Origin: Amylibacter sp.
GTDB taxonomy: Bacteria > Pseudomonadota > Alphaproteobacteria > Rhodobacterales > Rhodobacteraceae
Length of the DNA stretch: 5,880 nt
Assembly: GCA_027083485.1 (NCBI GenBank)
Contig: JALWOO010000359.1
Coordinates: 1 to 5,880 of the forward strand
Direction of reading: 5' to 3'
In this document: positions 1 through 5,465 of the stretch, one piece after another
Numbering within the stretch: position 1 is the stretch's first letter
How the letters are laid out: each line of letters opens with the position of its first letter
Position numbers and translations under genes: made by a program
Notes under the pieces: generated by a model
Databases searched by the model: none
The model's input: only the letters and a program-made list of their open reading frames with translations
What the model was told of the DNA's origin: nothing

Positions 1-97
1 TGCCCAGTGTCACCATGTGCCGGAGATCTACGAGGGTATCGGCGCGGTGCAATCGGAAGCCCTGTTAAAGGCGTTTTTTGCCACGTTGCGAAAGTAA
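1..97 (+). CDS. C-terminal end of an unidentified protein (5' end outside window)
   Basis: An open frame enters from the left edge (first full codon at base 2) and reads 31 residues to a TAA at 95-97. The visible peptide begins AQCHHVPEIYEG and ends FFATLRK. It has a CHH pair near its start and an amphipathic helix-like end. The CHHVPE stretch followed by a terminal helix vaguely recalls the catalytic-histidine loop of alpha/beta hydrolases, but that is a guess from a few residues and I do not assign a family. The gene runs in the same direction as gatC and is separated from it by 82 bases. That gap is long enough for gatC to have its own promoter, so shared transcription is uncertain. Confidence 0.6.
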   Translation, partial: AQCHHVPEIYEGIGAVQSEALLKAFFATLRK

Positions 98-108
98 CGC
101 ATAAACCC

Positions 109-130
109 CGCTTGCACCCTCGCGCTTGCA
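109..130 (+). repeat. Direct repeat CGCTTGCA x2 in the gap before gatC
   Basis: The octamer CGCTTGCA occurs at 109-116 and 123-130, a period of 14 bases, in the only sizeable gap on the left side. A poor sigma70-like pair overlaps it: TTGCAC at 112-117 and TAAAAC at 135-140, 17 bases apart. Each element matches consensus only partly. An A/T-rich TAAAAT at 157-162 has no good -35 at proper spacing. The repeat could be a protein-binding site or chance; it is the only structure I see between the upstream gene and gatC. Confidence 0.25.
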
Positions 131-179
131 GGGCTAAAACCGCGCGCAAACCATTGTAAAATTAAGGGACGCTGCCCCC

Positions 180-467
180 ATGTCGATCGACAAAGAAACC
201 GCGCGCCGTGCTGCGCATCTGGCCCGCATAGAAGTGGCCGAAGAAGAACTGGACCATCTGGCACAGGAACTCTCGGGGATTCTGGATTTCATGGAGCAGC
301 TGAACGAGGTCGATATCGAGGGCGTAGAGCCGATGACCTCTGTCACGCCCATGCGCTTGAAACGGCGCAAGGATGTGGTGACCGATGGCAATATTCAGGA
401 GAAAATCCTGTCCAATGCCCCTGACGCCCGCGAGGGTTTCTTTGCTGTCCCCAAAGTGGTGGAGTAA
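180..467 (+). CDS. gatC: Asp/Glu-tRNA amidotransferase subunit C (GatC)
   Basis: This is the 95-residue small subunit of the GatCAB complex. GatCAB converts misacylated Glu-tRNA(Gln), and in some species Asp-tRNA(Asn), to the correct amide form in the cytoplasm. GatC wraps around GatA and stabilises its contact with GatB; it has no active site. The length is normal for the family. Family features visible are the N-terminal helix with AAHLARIEV (about residues 11-19), the [16 protein letters not shown] helix (30-45), the VEPMTSVTP loop (49-57), and the C-terminal [17 protein letters not shown] (79-95). The ATG at 180 is preceded by AAGGGA at 164-169, a plausible though slightly distant ribosome site. 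The gene ends 3 bases before gatA, and GGAG at 461-464, beside its stop codon, serves gatA. The arrangement implies co-transcription and coupled translation. Confidence 0.97.
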   Translation: MSIDKETARRAAHLARIEVAEEELDHLAQELSGILDFMEQLNEVDIEGVEPMTSVTPMRLKRRKDVVTDGNIQEKILSNAPDAREGFFAVPKVVE

Positions 468-470
468 GCC

Positions 471-1958
471 ATGACCGATCTGAACAACCTGACCCTTGCC
501 GATGCACGCGATAAACTGCGGGCCAAGGAAATCTCTGCGGTAGAGCTGGCCACGGCCTGCAATGCGGCGGTAGAGGCCAGCGATGCGCTGAACGCCTATT
601 GTCTGAAAACGCCGGAACTGGCGCTGGAACAGGCCGCTGCGTCGGATGCACGGATTGCGGCAGGCGATGCGCCGGACATGTGCGGCATTCCGCTGGGCAT
701 CAAGGATCTGTTTTGCACCAAGGGCGTGGGCACACAGGCGGCTTCCAAAATTCTGACGGGTTTCACACCGGAATATGAAAGCACCGTGACAAGCAAGCTC
801 TGGGATGCGGGCGCGGTGATGCTGGGCAAGCTGAACATGGATGAATTTGCCATGGGATCGTCCAATGAAACCTCGACCTATGGCCCTGCGGTCAGCCCTT
901 GGCGGCGTGACGGGTCGGATGCGGCCCTGACACCGGGCGGGTCTTCGGGTGGTTCTGCGGCGGCAGTTGCTGCGGATCTGTGTCTGGCGGCAACCGGTAC
1001 CGATACGGGCGGTTCCATCCGCCAGCCGGCGGCCTTTACCGGCATTGTCGGGATGAAACCCACCTATGGCCGTGTGTCGCGCTGGGGGGTGGTGGCTTTT
1101 GCCTCCTCGCTCGATCAGGCGGGACCGATGACCAAAACCGTGCGCGATGCGGCGATTTTCCTGAAATGTATTTCAGGCCATGACGCCAGGGACAGCACCA
1201 GTTTTGACGCCCCCGTGCCCGATTTCGAGGCCGCGCTGAGCGGTGACATCAAGGGCAAGAAAATCGGTATCCCCAAGGAATACCGTCAGGACGGCATGTC
1301 CGCCGAAATCGAATCGCTCTGGAACAAGGGCGCGGATATGTTGCGTGATGCAGGCGCGGAAATCGTCGATATTTCCCTGCCGCACACCAAATACGCGCTG
1401 CCGGCCTATTATGTGCTGGCACCGGCCGAGGCGTCCTCAAATCTGGCGCGTTATGACGGGGTGCGCTATGGCCACCGCGCCAAATTGCAGGCGGGTGAAG
1501 GCATCAACGAAATGTATGCCCGCACCCGTGCCGAAGGTTTCGGGGCCGAGGTGCGCAAGCGTCTGATGGTCGGGGCCTATGTGCTGTCTGCCGGTTTTTA
1601 CGACGCCTATTATCGTCGTGCCCAGCGGGTGCGCACCCTGATCAAGCAGGATTTCGAGAAAGTCTATGCCGATGGCGTGGATGCGATTCTGACACCGGCG
1701 ACGCCATCGGCGGCATTCGGGCTGGGTGAAATGGCCTCTGCCGATCCGATCCAGATGTATCTGAACGATGTGTTTACCGTGACAGTGAACCTTGCCGGTT
1801 TGCCCGCGATATCGGTGCCTGCGGGGCTGGATGCACAAGGGTTGCCGCTGGGATTGCAATTGATTGGCAAACCTTGGGAAGAGGGCGATTTGCTGAATAC
1901 GGCCTATTCACTGGAACGTGCAGCGGGCTTTGTTTCCAAGGCGGACAAATGGTGGTAA
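471..1958 (+). CDS. gatA: Glu-tRNA(Gln) amidotransferase subunit A (GatA)
   Basis: This 495-residue amidase-signature enzyme is the glutaminase of GatCAB. It hydrolyses glutamine and sends the ammonia to GatB, which amidates the activated Glu-tRNA(Gln). The Ser-cisSer-Lys triad is all visible: Lys78 in GIKDL, cis-Ser158 in PGGSSGGS, and nucleophile Ser182 in [13 protein letters not shown]. The 24-residue Ser spacing matches the known S. aureus enzyme (154 and 178, from memory). A short insertion, [11 protein letters not shown] (144-154), precedes the signature; I associate this with alphaproteobacterial GatA. The C-terminal part with [20 protein letters not shown] (near 425-445) is typical and the protein looks complete. 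The start is clear: ATG 3 bases after gatC, with GGAG at 461-464. gatB is not in the window, as is common in this group. A lipoprotein gene follows after 27 bases. Confidence 0.98.
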   Translation: MTDLNNLTLADARDKLRAKEISAVELATACNAAVEASDALNAYCLKTPELALEQAAASDARIAAGDAPDMCGIPLGIKDLFCTKGVGTQAASKILTGFTPEYESTVTSKLWDAGAVMLGKLNMDEFAMGSSNETSTYGPAVSPWRRDGSDAALTPGGSSGGSAAAVAADLCLAATGTDTGGSIRQPAAFTGIVGMKPTYGRVSRWGVVAFASSLDQAGPMTKTVRDAAIFLKCISGHDARDSTSFDAPVPDFEAALSGDIKGKKIGIPKEYRQDGMSAEIESLWNKGADMLRDAGAEIVDISLPHTKYALPAYYVLAPAEASSNLARYDGVRYGHRAKLQAGEGINEMYARTRAEGFGAEVRKRLMVGAYVLSAGFYDAYYRRAQRVRTLIKQDFEKVYADGVDAILTPATPSAAFGLGEMASADPIQMYLNDVFTVTVNLAGLPAISVPAGLDAQGLPLGLQLIGKPWEEGDLLNTAYSLERAAGFVSKADKWW

Positions 1959-1985
1959 CCTGCGCCAAATGAACGAGGGAAATAC

Positions 1986-2573
1986 ATGCGAAATCTTTTT
2001 CTGACGGCGGCATCTGCTGTAATACTGGCGGCTTGCGGGGCACAAAACCCCGATGATGGTGCGCAGTATTCTGCGGGTGCCAATACAGATACAACAGCGA
2101 TGCAACCGAATACGGATACGACTGCGGCGCAATCGGGGGATAAAGCACCTGCTGCAAAAGCGGCAGTGCCGACTCCGGATAATACCGGAATTTCCAACAC
2201 CCAGAATTTCCGCGCCATCAAAAAGCAGGAAACCATCGAGTCCGACAAAGCCAAGCTCGAGGCGCTGAAAAGCTCCTATCAGCAGGTGGACCCCGATAGT
2301 GTTTCTGTTCCGTCAATACCCTCCAACGAGATCAATATAGCGGCCTATGCGTTGAAACAAAAAAATGCTGTTGGGCAAAAAATCTATCAGCGTTCCAGTA
2401 TCCGCCTGTCAAATTGTAGCCGCTACCGTAATGATCCGGATGCGGCGCAGCGGGCATTCTTGCGCGCTGGTGGCCCGGAGCGCGATCCGCGCCGGCTTGA
2501 TCCGGATGGTGACGGGTTTGCCTGTAGCTGGAATCCGGATTTCTATCGGAAAATGCTGAATCCGGCGGGATGA
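1986..2573 (+). CDS. Lipoprotein with Excalibur-type calcium-binding C-terminus
   Basis: This 195-residue protein opens with a lipoprotein signal: Arg2, a hydrophobic stretch, and the lipobox LAAC with Cys17 as the predicted lipidated residue. Residues 18-70 are rich in Ala, Thr, Asn, Asp and Gln and look disordered, with a repeated NTDTTA (33-38 and 42-47). Residues about 71-100 (FRAIKKQETIESDKAKLEAL) look helical and charged. The C-terminal domain has NCSRYRNDPDAAQRAFL from 143, then LDPDGDGFACSW at 171-182. The DxDGDG loop followed by Cys180, paired with Cys144, is the pattern of Excalibur extracellular calcium-binding domains, which are seen in this form in Rhodobacteraceae. GAGGGA at 1975-1980 precedes the ATG. 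It probably sits in the periplasm on a membrane anchor. Its last codons overlap the amidase start, suggesting a shared envelope role. The specific function is unknown. Confidence 0.85.
   Translation: MRNLFLTAASAVILAACGAQNPDDGAQYSAGANTDTTAMQPNTDTTAAQSGDKAPAAKAAVPTPDNTGISNTQNFRAIKKQETIESDKAKLEALKSSYQQVDPDSVSVPSIPSNEINIAAYALKQKNAVGQKIYQRSSIRLSNCSRYRNDPDAAQRAFLRAGGPERDPRRLDPDGDGFACSWNPDFYRKMLNPAG
2082..2135 (+). repeat. Imperfect 27-bp tandem duplication inside the lipoprotein gene
   Basis: Two adjacent 27-base units, 2082-2108 and 2109-2135, agree at 21 of 27 positions. They encode NTDTTAMQP and NTDTTAAQS. Most differences are at third codon positions or conservative, which fits an older in-frame duplication kept as a flexible linker behind the lipid anchor. 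Confidence 0.7.
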
Positions 2574-3253
2574 TCCCCGCCTATCCCTCGCCGAATTTCG
2601 GGCCGCGCCGCCACGGGGGCGCGCCGGATATGGTGGTGTTGCATTACACCGCCATGAAAACCGCTGCGGAGGCAATCGAGCGCCTTTGTGATCCCTGTTT
2701 TGAAGTCTCTGCCCATTATGTGGTTGCCGAGGATGGCCGCCTGACCCCGCTTGTGGCGGAAACGGATCGTGCCTGGCATGCAGGGGCGGGGGGCTGGGGC
2801 AATGTGGATGATGTGAATTCCCGCTCTATCGGCATCGAAATCGCCAATGGCGGACCGGATAGCCAAGCGCCGGAATTTCCGGAACCGCAGATGGCGGCGG
2901 TTGAAACCTTGCTGGGTGATATTTTGACCCGCTGGAAGATCGCTCCGGAACGGGTGATTGCCCATTCCGACATGGCCCCCGGACGCAAGATTGATCCCGG
3001 CCCGTATTTTGACTGGCAGCGGCTGGCGGCAAAGGGGCTGTCGATCTGGCCCGAAGCCTCCCTGCGTCCGGTTAGCTGGTGGCGGTTTGCCGAAGATGCA
3101 CAACGTTTCGGATATCGCGCTCCTGAAGGCGACTGGCGGCTTGTGCTGGCGGCGTTTCGCTTGCGGTTCCGCCCGAGGGCAAAGGGACCGCTGGACCCGG
3201 AAGATATGGGAATGATCGCCGCGCTGGCGCAAAACTGGCCCTGTTGTTGTTAG
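2570..3253 (+). CDS. N-acetylmuramoyl-L-alanine amidase (AmpD/AmiD type)
   Basis: This 227-residue zinc amidase of the Amidase_2/PGRP fold cleaves the bond between N-acetylmuramic acid and the first L-Ala of peptidoglycan stem peptides. The zinc ligands of the family are visible: His25 (VVLHYTAM), His132 (AHSDMAPGRK) and Asp142 (KIDPGPYFDW). Catalytic-type Glu90 (SIGIEIANGG) and Lys140 are also present. Residues about 165-222, with RFGY, VLAAFRLRFRP and GPLDPEDMGMIAALA, look like a small helical peptidoglycan-binding module, as in E. coli AmiD. There is no signal peptide or lipobox, so as read it is cytoplasmic like AmpD and would act in muropeptide recycling. The start ATG at 2570 overlaps the lipoprotein stop by 4 bases (ATGA), with only GGCGGG immediately before it, so translation is probably coupled. 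The protein ends oddly in WPCCC. I leave the symbol blank because ampD and amiD are both possible. Confidence 0.92.
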   Translation: MIPAYPSPNFGPRRHGGAPDMVVLHYTAMKTAAEAIERLCDPCFEVSAHYVVAEDGRLTPLVAETDRAWHAGAGGWGNVDDVNSRSIGIEIANGGPDSQAPEFPEPQMAAVETLLGDILTRWKIAPERVIAHSDMAPGRKIDPGPYFDWQRLAAKGLSIWPEASLRPVSWWRFAEDAQRFGYRAPEGDWRLVLAAFRLRFRPRAKGPLDPEDMGMIAALAQNWPCCC

Positions 3254-3269
3254 GGCTGGAAAACACCTC

Positions 3270-3299
3270 TTGAAAGGTGCTAGGCTGTCCCGATCATAT
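3270..3299 (+). promoter_or_regulatory. Candidate promoter for the SulP transporter gene
   Basis: TTGAAA at 3270-3275 matches 5 of 6 bases of the sigma70 -35 box. The -10 is weak: TCATAT at 3294-3299 after an 18-base spacer. This lies in the 59-base gap between the amidase stop and the first good ATG of the transporter. It would give a very short leader. The support is the -35 and the location only. Confidence 0.3.
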
Positions 3300-3312
3300 C
3301 AATACTGAGTCT

Positions 3313-4560
3313 ATGCCCATGCGTCCAAAACTGTTGACGACCATGCAGAGCTATTCGCGTTCTTTATTCCTGTCCGATTTGGCGGCAGGGGTGACGGTTG
3401 CGATGGTTGCCCTGCCTTTGAGTCTTGCCATTGCCATTGCCTCCGGAGCGGAGCCAGGCAAAGGCTTGATTACCGCCATTGTTGCCGGCTTTCTGATTTC
3501 GCTTCTGGGGGGCAGCAAGGTGCAGATTGGCGGGCCGACGGGGGCCTTTATCGTGGTGGTGTTCGGGGTGATTGCCGATCACGGCTATGACGGGCTGGTG
3601 CTGGCCACGCTGATGGCAGGGGTGATCCTGCTGGTTGCCGGATATTTGCGAATGGGGCGGTTGATCCGTTTTGTGCCCGGTGCGGTCGTGAACGGGTTTA
3701 CCATCGGTATTGCCATCATCATCGCCACCAGCCAGCTTGCCGATTTGTTCGGTTTGCATACGGGCAAGCTGCCTGCGGATTTTCTGGATAAACTGCCCGC
3801 CCTCTGGGAGGCGCGGGCGAGCTTTAGCGTTTCGGCCTTTGCCATCGGATTGGGGACCATGTTTCTGATCTTGCTTTTTAAGCGGTTGGCACCGAAATTG
3901 CCGGGGCTGATTGTGGCGGTAGCGATTACCTCGGCGGTGGTGGCACTGGCATTGCTGCCGGTGGACACGATCCACAGCCGGTTCGGGGCCTTGCCAAACC
4001 ACCTGCCGATGCCGCATTTGCCGGAAATTACGGCGGCGCGGCTGATTGAACTGGCTCCTTCGGCTTTTACCATTGCCTTTCTGGCGGCAATTGAATCGCT
4101 GCTTTCTGCTTTGGTTGCGGATGGAATGATCGGGAGCAAGCATCGCTCCAACGCTGAAGTGATTGCTCAGGGTTTTGCCAATATCGGCTCGGCTCTGTTT
4201 GGCGGCATGCCCGCCACAGGCGCAATTGCCCGCACGGCAACCAATGTGCGGGCAGGGGGGAAAACGCCGGTGGCCGGAATTGTGGCGGCATTTACGGTGA
4301 TGCTGGTGATGCTGTTTTTTGCCCATTGGGCCGGTTATCTGGCCATGCCGGCGCTGGCGGGGCTTTTGCTGTTGACCGCGTGGAATATGAGCGAGCCGCA
4401 CAAATGGCGCAGCTATCTGAGCGCCAAAAAGAGCGACCAGTTTTTGTTGTTGCTGACGCTGTCCCTGACTGTGCTGGCCGATCTGACTGTAGCCATTGGC
4501 ACGGGTGTTGCGTTGGGGCTGATCTTTGCTGCCTTGGAAAACCGCAAAGCGCGGGCTTGA
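3313..4560 (+). CDS. SulP-family inorganic anion transporter lacking a STAS domain
   Basis: This very hydrophobic inner-membrane protein (415 residues from ATG 3313) is a SulP/SLC26 permease. The family moves sulfate, bicarbonate or other anions, usually with Na+ or H+; the substrate cannot be read here. Family signatures are VAMVALPLSLAIAIASG in the first helix (about 28-44), QIGGPTGAF (71-79), AIESLLSALVADGM (259-272), SKHRSNAEVIAQGFANI (275-291) and PATGAIARTATN (300-311). Both halves of the membrane core appear complete. Most SulP proteins continue into a cytoplasmic STAS domain of about 100-150 residues; this one stops at LENRKARA right after the last helix. An in-frame GTG at 3277 would add 12 residues but has no good ribosome site, and ATG 3319 is also possible, with a weak GAG at 3307-3309. 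The stop codon lies inside the rnpB promoter region. Confidence 0.93.
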   Translation: MPMRPKLLTTMQSYSRSLFLSDLAAGVTVAMVALPLSLAIAIASGAEPGKGLITAIVAGFLISLLGGSKVQIGGPTGAFIVVVFGVIADHGYDGLVLATLMAGVILLVAGYLRMGRLIRFVPGAVVNGFTIGIAIIIATSQLADLFGLHTGKLPADFLDKLPALWEARASFSVSAFAIGLGTMFLILLFKRLAPKLPGLIVAVAITSAVVALALLPVDTIHSRFGALPNHLPMPHLPEITAARLIELAPSAFTIAFLAAIESLLSALVADGMIGSKHRSNAEVIAQGFANIGSALFGGMPATGAIARTATNVRAGGKTPVAGIVAAFTVMLVMLFFAHWAGYLAMPALAGLLLLTAWNMSEPHKWRSYLSAKKSDQFLLLLTLSLTVLADLTVAIGTGVALGLIFAALENRKARA

Positions 4561-4573
4561 CCGATCCGGTCAA
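4557..4573 (+). repeat. Perfect 17-base dyad over the transporter stop and rnpB -35
   Basis: TTGACCG (4557-4563) and CGGTCAA (4567-4573) are perfect inverted arms of 7 bases around ATC. The transporter stop TGA (4558-4560) lies in the left arm, and TTGACC is also the probable -35 of rnpB. As RNA it could fold into a hairpin at the end of the transporter transcript, but no T tract follows, so a classical terminator is unlikely. As DNA it could be an operator. Confidence 0.6.
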
Positions 4574-4586
4574 ACGGCGCTATTGC
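4557..4586 (+). promoter_or_regulatory. Probable rnpB promoter
   Basis: TTGACC (4557-4562) matches 5 of 6 bases of the -35 consensus. After 18 bases comes TATTGC (4581-4586), a weak -10 keeping only the TAT. The predicted start, 7 bases downstream of the -10, falls at 4593, which is exactly the 5' end set independently by the P1 helix of the RNA. That agreement is the main support. Strong -35 with degenerate -10 is common in alphaproteobacteria. Confidence 0.55.
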
Positions 4587-4592
4587 ACAGGC

Positions 4593-4964
4593 CTTGCGGA
4601 TGGCTGGACGGCCGCACCCTTTCGGGTGAGGAAAGTCCGGACTCCAAAGAGCAACGGTGCCGGGTAACGCCCGGCTTGGGTAACCAAAGGGAAAGCGCCA
4701 CAGAAAACAGACCGCCTGTGCGTGCACAGGTCAGGGTGAAAAGGTGGGGTAAGAGCCCACCGCGGCGCTGGCAACAGGGCTGGCATGGCAAGCCCCACCG
4801 GGAGCAAGACCAAATAGGGATCGCGCGGACGCAAGTCCGGGGCCGCTTTTGCCCCAGCAGATCCGGGTTGGTTGCAAGAGCCTGTTGGTAACAGCAGGCC
4901 CAGATGAATGGTCGTCTATGGGGGCAACCCCGGGACAAAATCCGGCTTACAGGCCATCCGCAAG
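4593..4964 (+). ncRNA. rnpB: RNase P RNA, bacterial type A
   Basis: This is the catalytic RNA that, with the RnpA protein, trims 5' leaders from pre-tRNAs. The ends are set by the P1 helix: 4593-4604 (CTTGCGGATGGC) is perfectly complementary over 12 bp to 4953-4964. Inside are the hallmark blocks in order: hairpin CACCC-TTTC-GGGTG (4615-4628); GAGGAAAGTCCGGACTCC (4628-4645), the 5' half of the P4 core; hairpin GCCGGG-TAACG-CCCGGC; GGTAAGAGCCCACCG (near 4748-4762); GCAAGACCAAATAGG (near 4804-4818); CAGATGAATGG (4901-4911); and ATCCGGCTTACAGG (4940-4953), the 3' half of P4. The length, about 372 bases, is normal for type A. Open frames crossing this stretch are not genes. The CR-V block reads ACAAAA where I expect ACAGAA. 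Confidence 0.97.
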
Positions 4965-4974
4965 AAATCATTTA

Positions 4975-4990
4975 GCCCGCGTTTACGGGC
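4975..4990. terminator. Possible shared terminator hairpin between rnpB and the convergent heme-protein gene
   Basis: GCCCG (4975-4979) and CGGGC (4986-4990) form a 5-bp GC stem with the loop CGTTTA. It lies 10 bases past rnpB and contains the TAA of the minus-strand gene (4983-4985). There is no T run on the plus side; on the minus side TAAATGATTT follows, which is a better though imperfect tail. The position between convergent genes is the main argument. Confidence 0.35.
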
Positions 4991-5462
4991 AGCCCTGTTC
5001 GGCCCAAGCCATCAGGTTTCGTTTGAACCCGCCCCCGAAGGGATGCTTTTTGTTCACGGCAGCGGCGGTTTTGACGTTCAGATAGGTGGCCCCCTGTGTG
5101 CAAAGTGCATCGCGCCCCCAGGCATGGCAACTGCTGCAATTCTTGCCTTTCCAAACCGCATCCGGCAGGCCATCCAATGGCGAAAACAGCGGTGTTCCCT
5201 TAGCCAGCTCCGCAAGGGTTTTGCCGTTGATATCCGCGTCGTCGCTGATCAATATTGTGTCAAAGGTAAGCTGCCGGTTTTGCCCCTTCGCATCGTTGCG
5301 ATTGTCCGGCAAGGAGGCCGGCAATAGCTGTAAACCTGCCAGCTTTACCTCAAGGGGGGCTTTTTTCCCGATAGGCTGCCAGCCGCTTTTGGCATGGACA
5401 AAGGGCAGCCCGACAAACAGAATCAGCAACATTGCCACGGCCAAAAGCGGATAACGCGTCAT
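4983..5462 (-). CDS. Exported protein with one c-type heme motif (CSSCH), family not recognised
   Basis: This 159-residue protein has a clear Sec signal peptide: Arg3, a hydrophobic core over residues 6-22, and likely cleavage after VHA at 24. The mature protein should be periplasmic. The only heme-type motif is CSSCH, with Cys109, Cys112 and His113 in WKGKNCSSCHAWGRD. Two more cysteines (121 and 158) could form a disulfide. Possible sixth heme ligands downstream are His140 (KKHPFGG) and Met151 (NLMAWAEQGC). The first 80 mature residues are polar and beta-like, without a family I can name, so this is not a plain small cytochrome c. The gene begins 3 bases after the OmpA-like gene stop, with GAAGGG at 5469-5474 as a good ribosome site, so the two are almost certainly co-transcribed. 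A role in electron transfer or heme-linked sensing at the outer envelope is only an inference. Confidence 0.8.
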   Translation of the reverse strand: MTRYPLLAVAMLLILFVGLPFVHAKSGWQPIGKKAPLEVKLAGLQLLPASLPDNRNDAKGQNRQLTFDTILISDDADINGKTLAELAKGTPLFSPLDGLPDAVWKGKNCSSCHAWGRDALCTQGATYLNVKTAAAVNKKHPFGGGFKRNLMAWAEQGCP

Positions 5463-5465
5463 TTT

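Noticed and set aside
117..133. CCCT...AGGG pairing after the first gene as a terminator
   Set aside because: It has only 4 bp of stem, a 9-base loop and no T tract.
2543..3232. Minus-strand open frame of 229 codons opposite the amidase gene
   Set aside because: It is the antisense of a gene with clear zinc-ligand motifs, and its composition is arginine/proline-rich without recognisable features.
3264..3279. Hairpin CACCT-CTTGAA-AGGTG as a terminator after the amidase
   Set aside because: The stem is 5 bp and weak, and on the plus strand no T run follows. The T run is on the minus side, where there is no gene to terminate.
3277..3312. GTG at 3277 as the transporter start
   Set aside because: The added residues (MLGCPDHINTES) look unlike a SulP N-terminus, have no ribosome site, and would overlap the best promoter candidate. 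ATG 3313 or 3319 fits better.
3364..4401. Minus-strand open frame of 345 codons opposite the transporter gene
   Set aside because: Its product is dominated by His, Gln, Arg and Asn with no domain-like pattern, as expected for the antisense of a GC-rich membrane-protein gene. The plus-strand SulP motifs are unambiguous.
4526..4971. Open frames on both strands across 4526-4971
   Set aside because: The stretch is RNase P RNA, proven by the conserved blocks and P1 pairing; the frames are incidental.
4849..5454. Plus-strand open frames opposite the heme-motif gene
   Set aside because: The minus strand has a signal peptide, CSSCH, a good ribosome site and tight operon spacing. The plus-strand frames have none of these.
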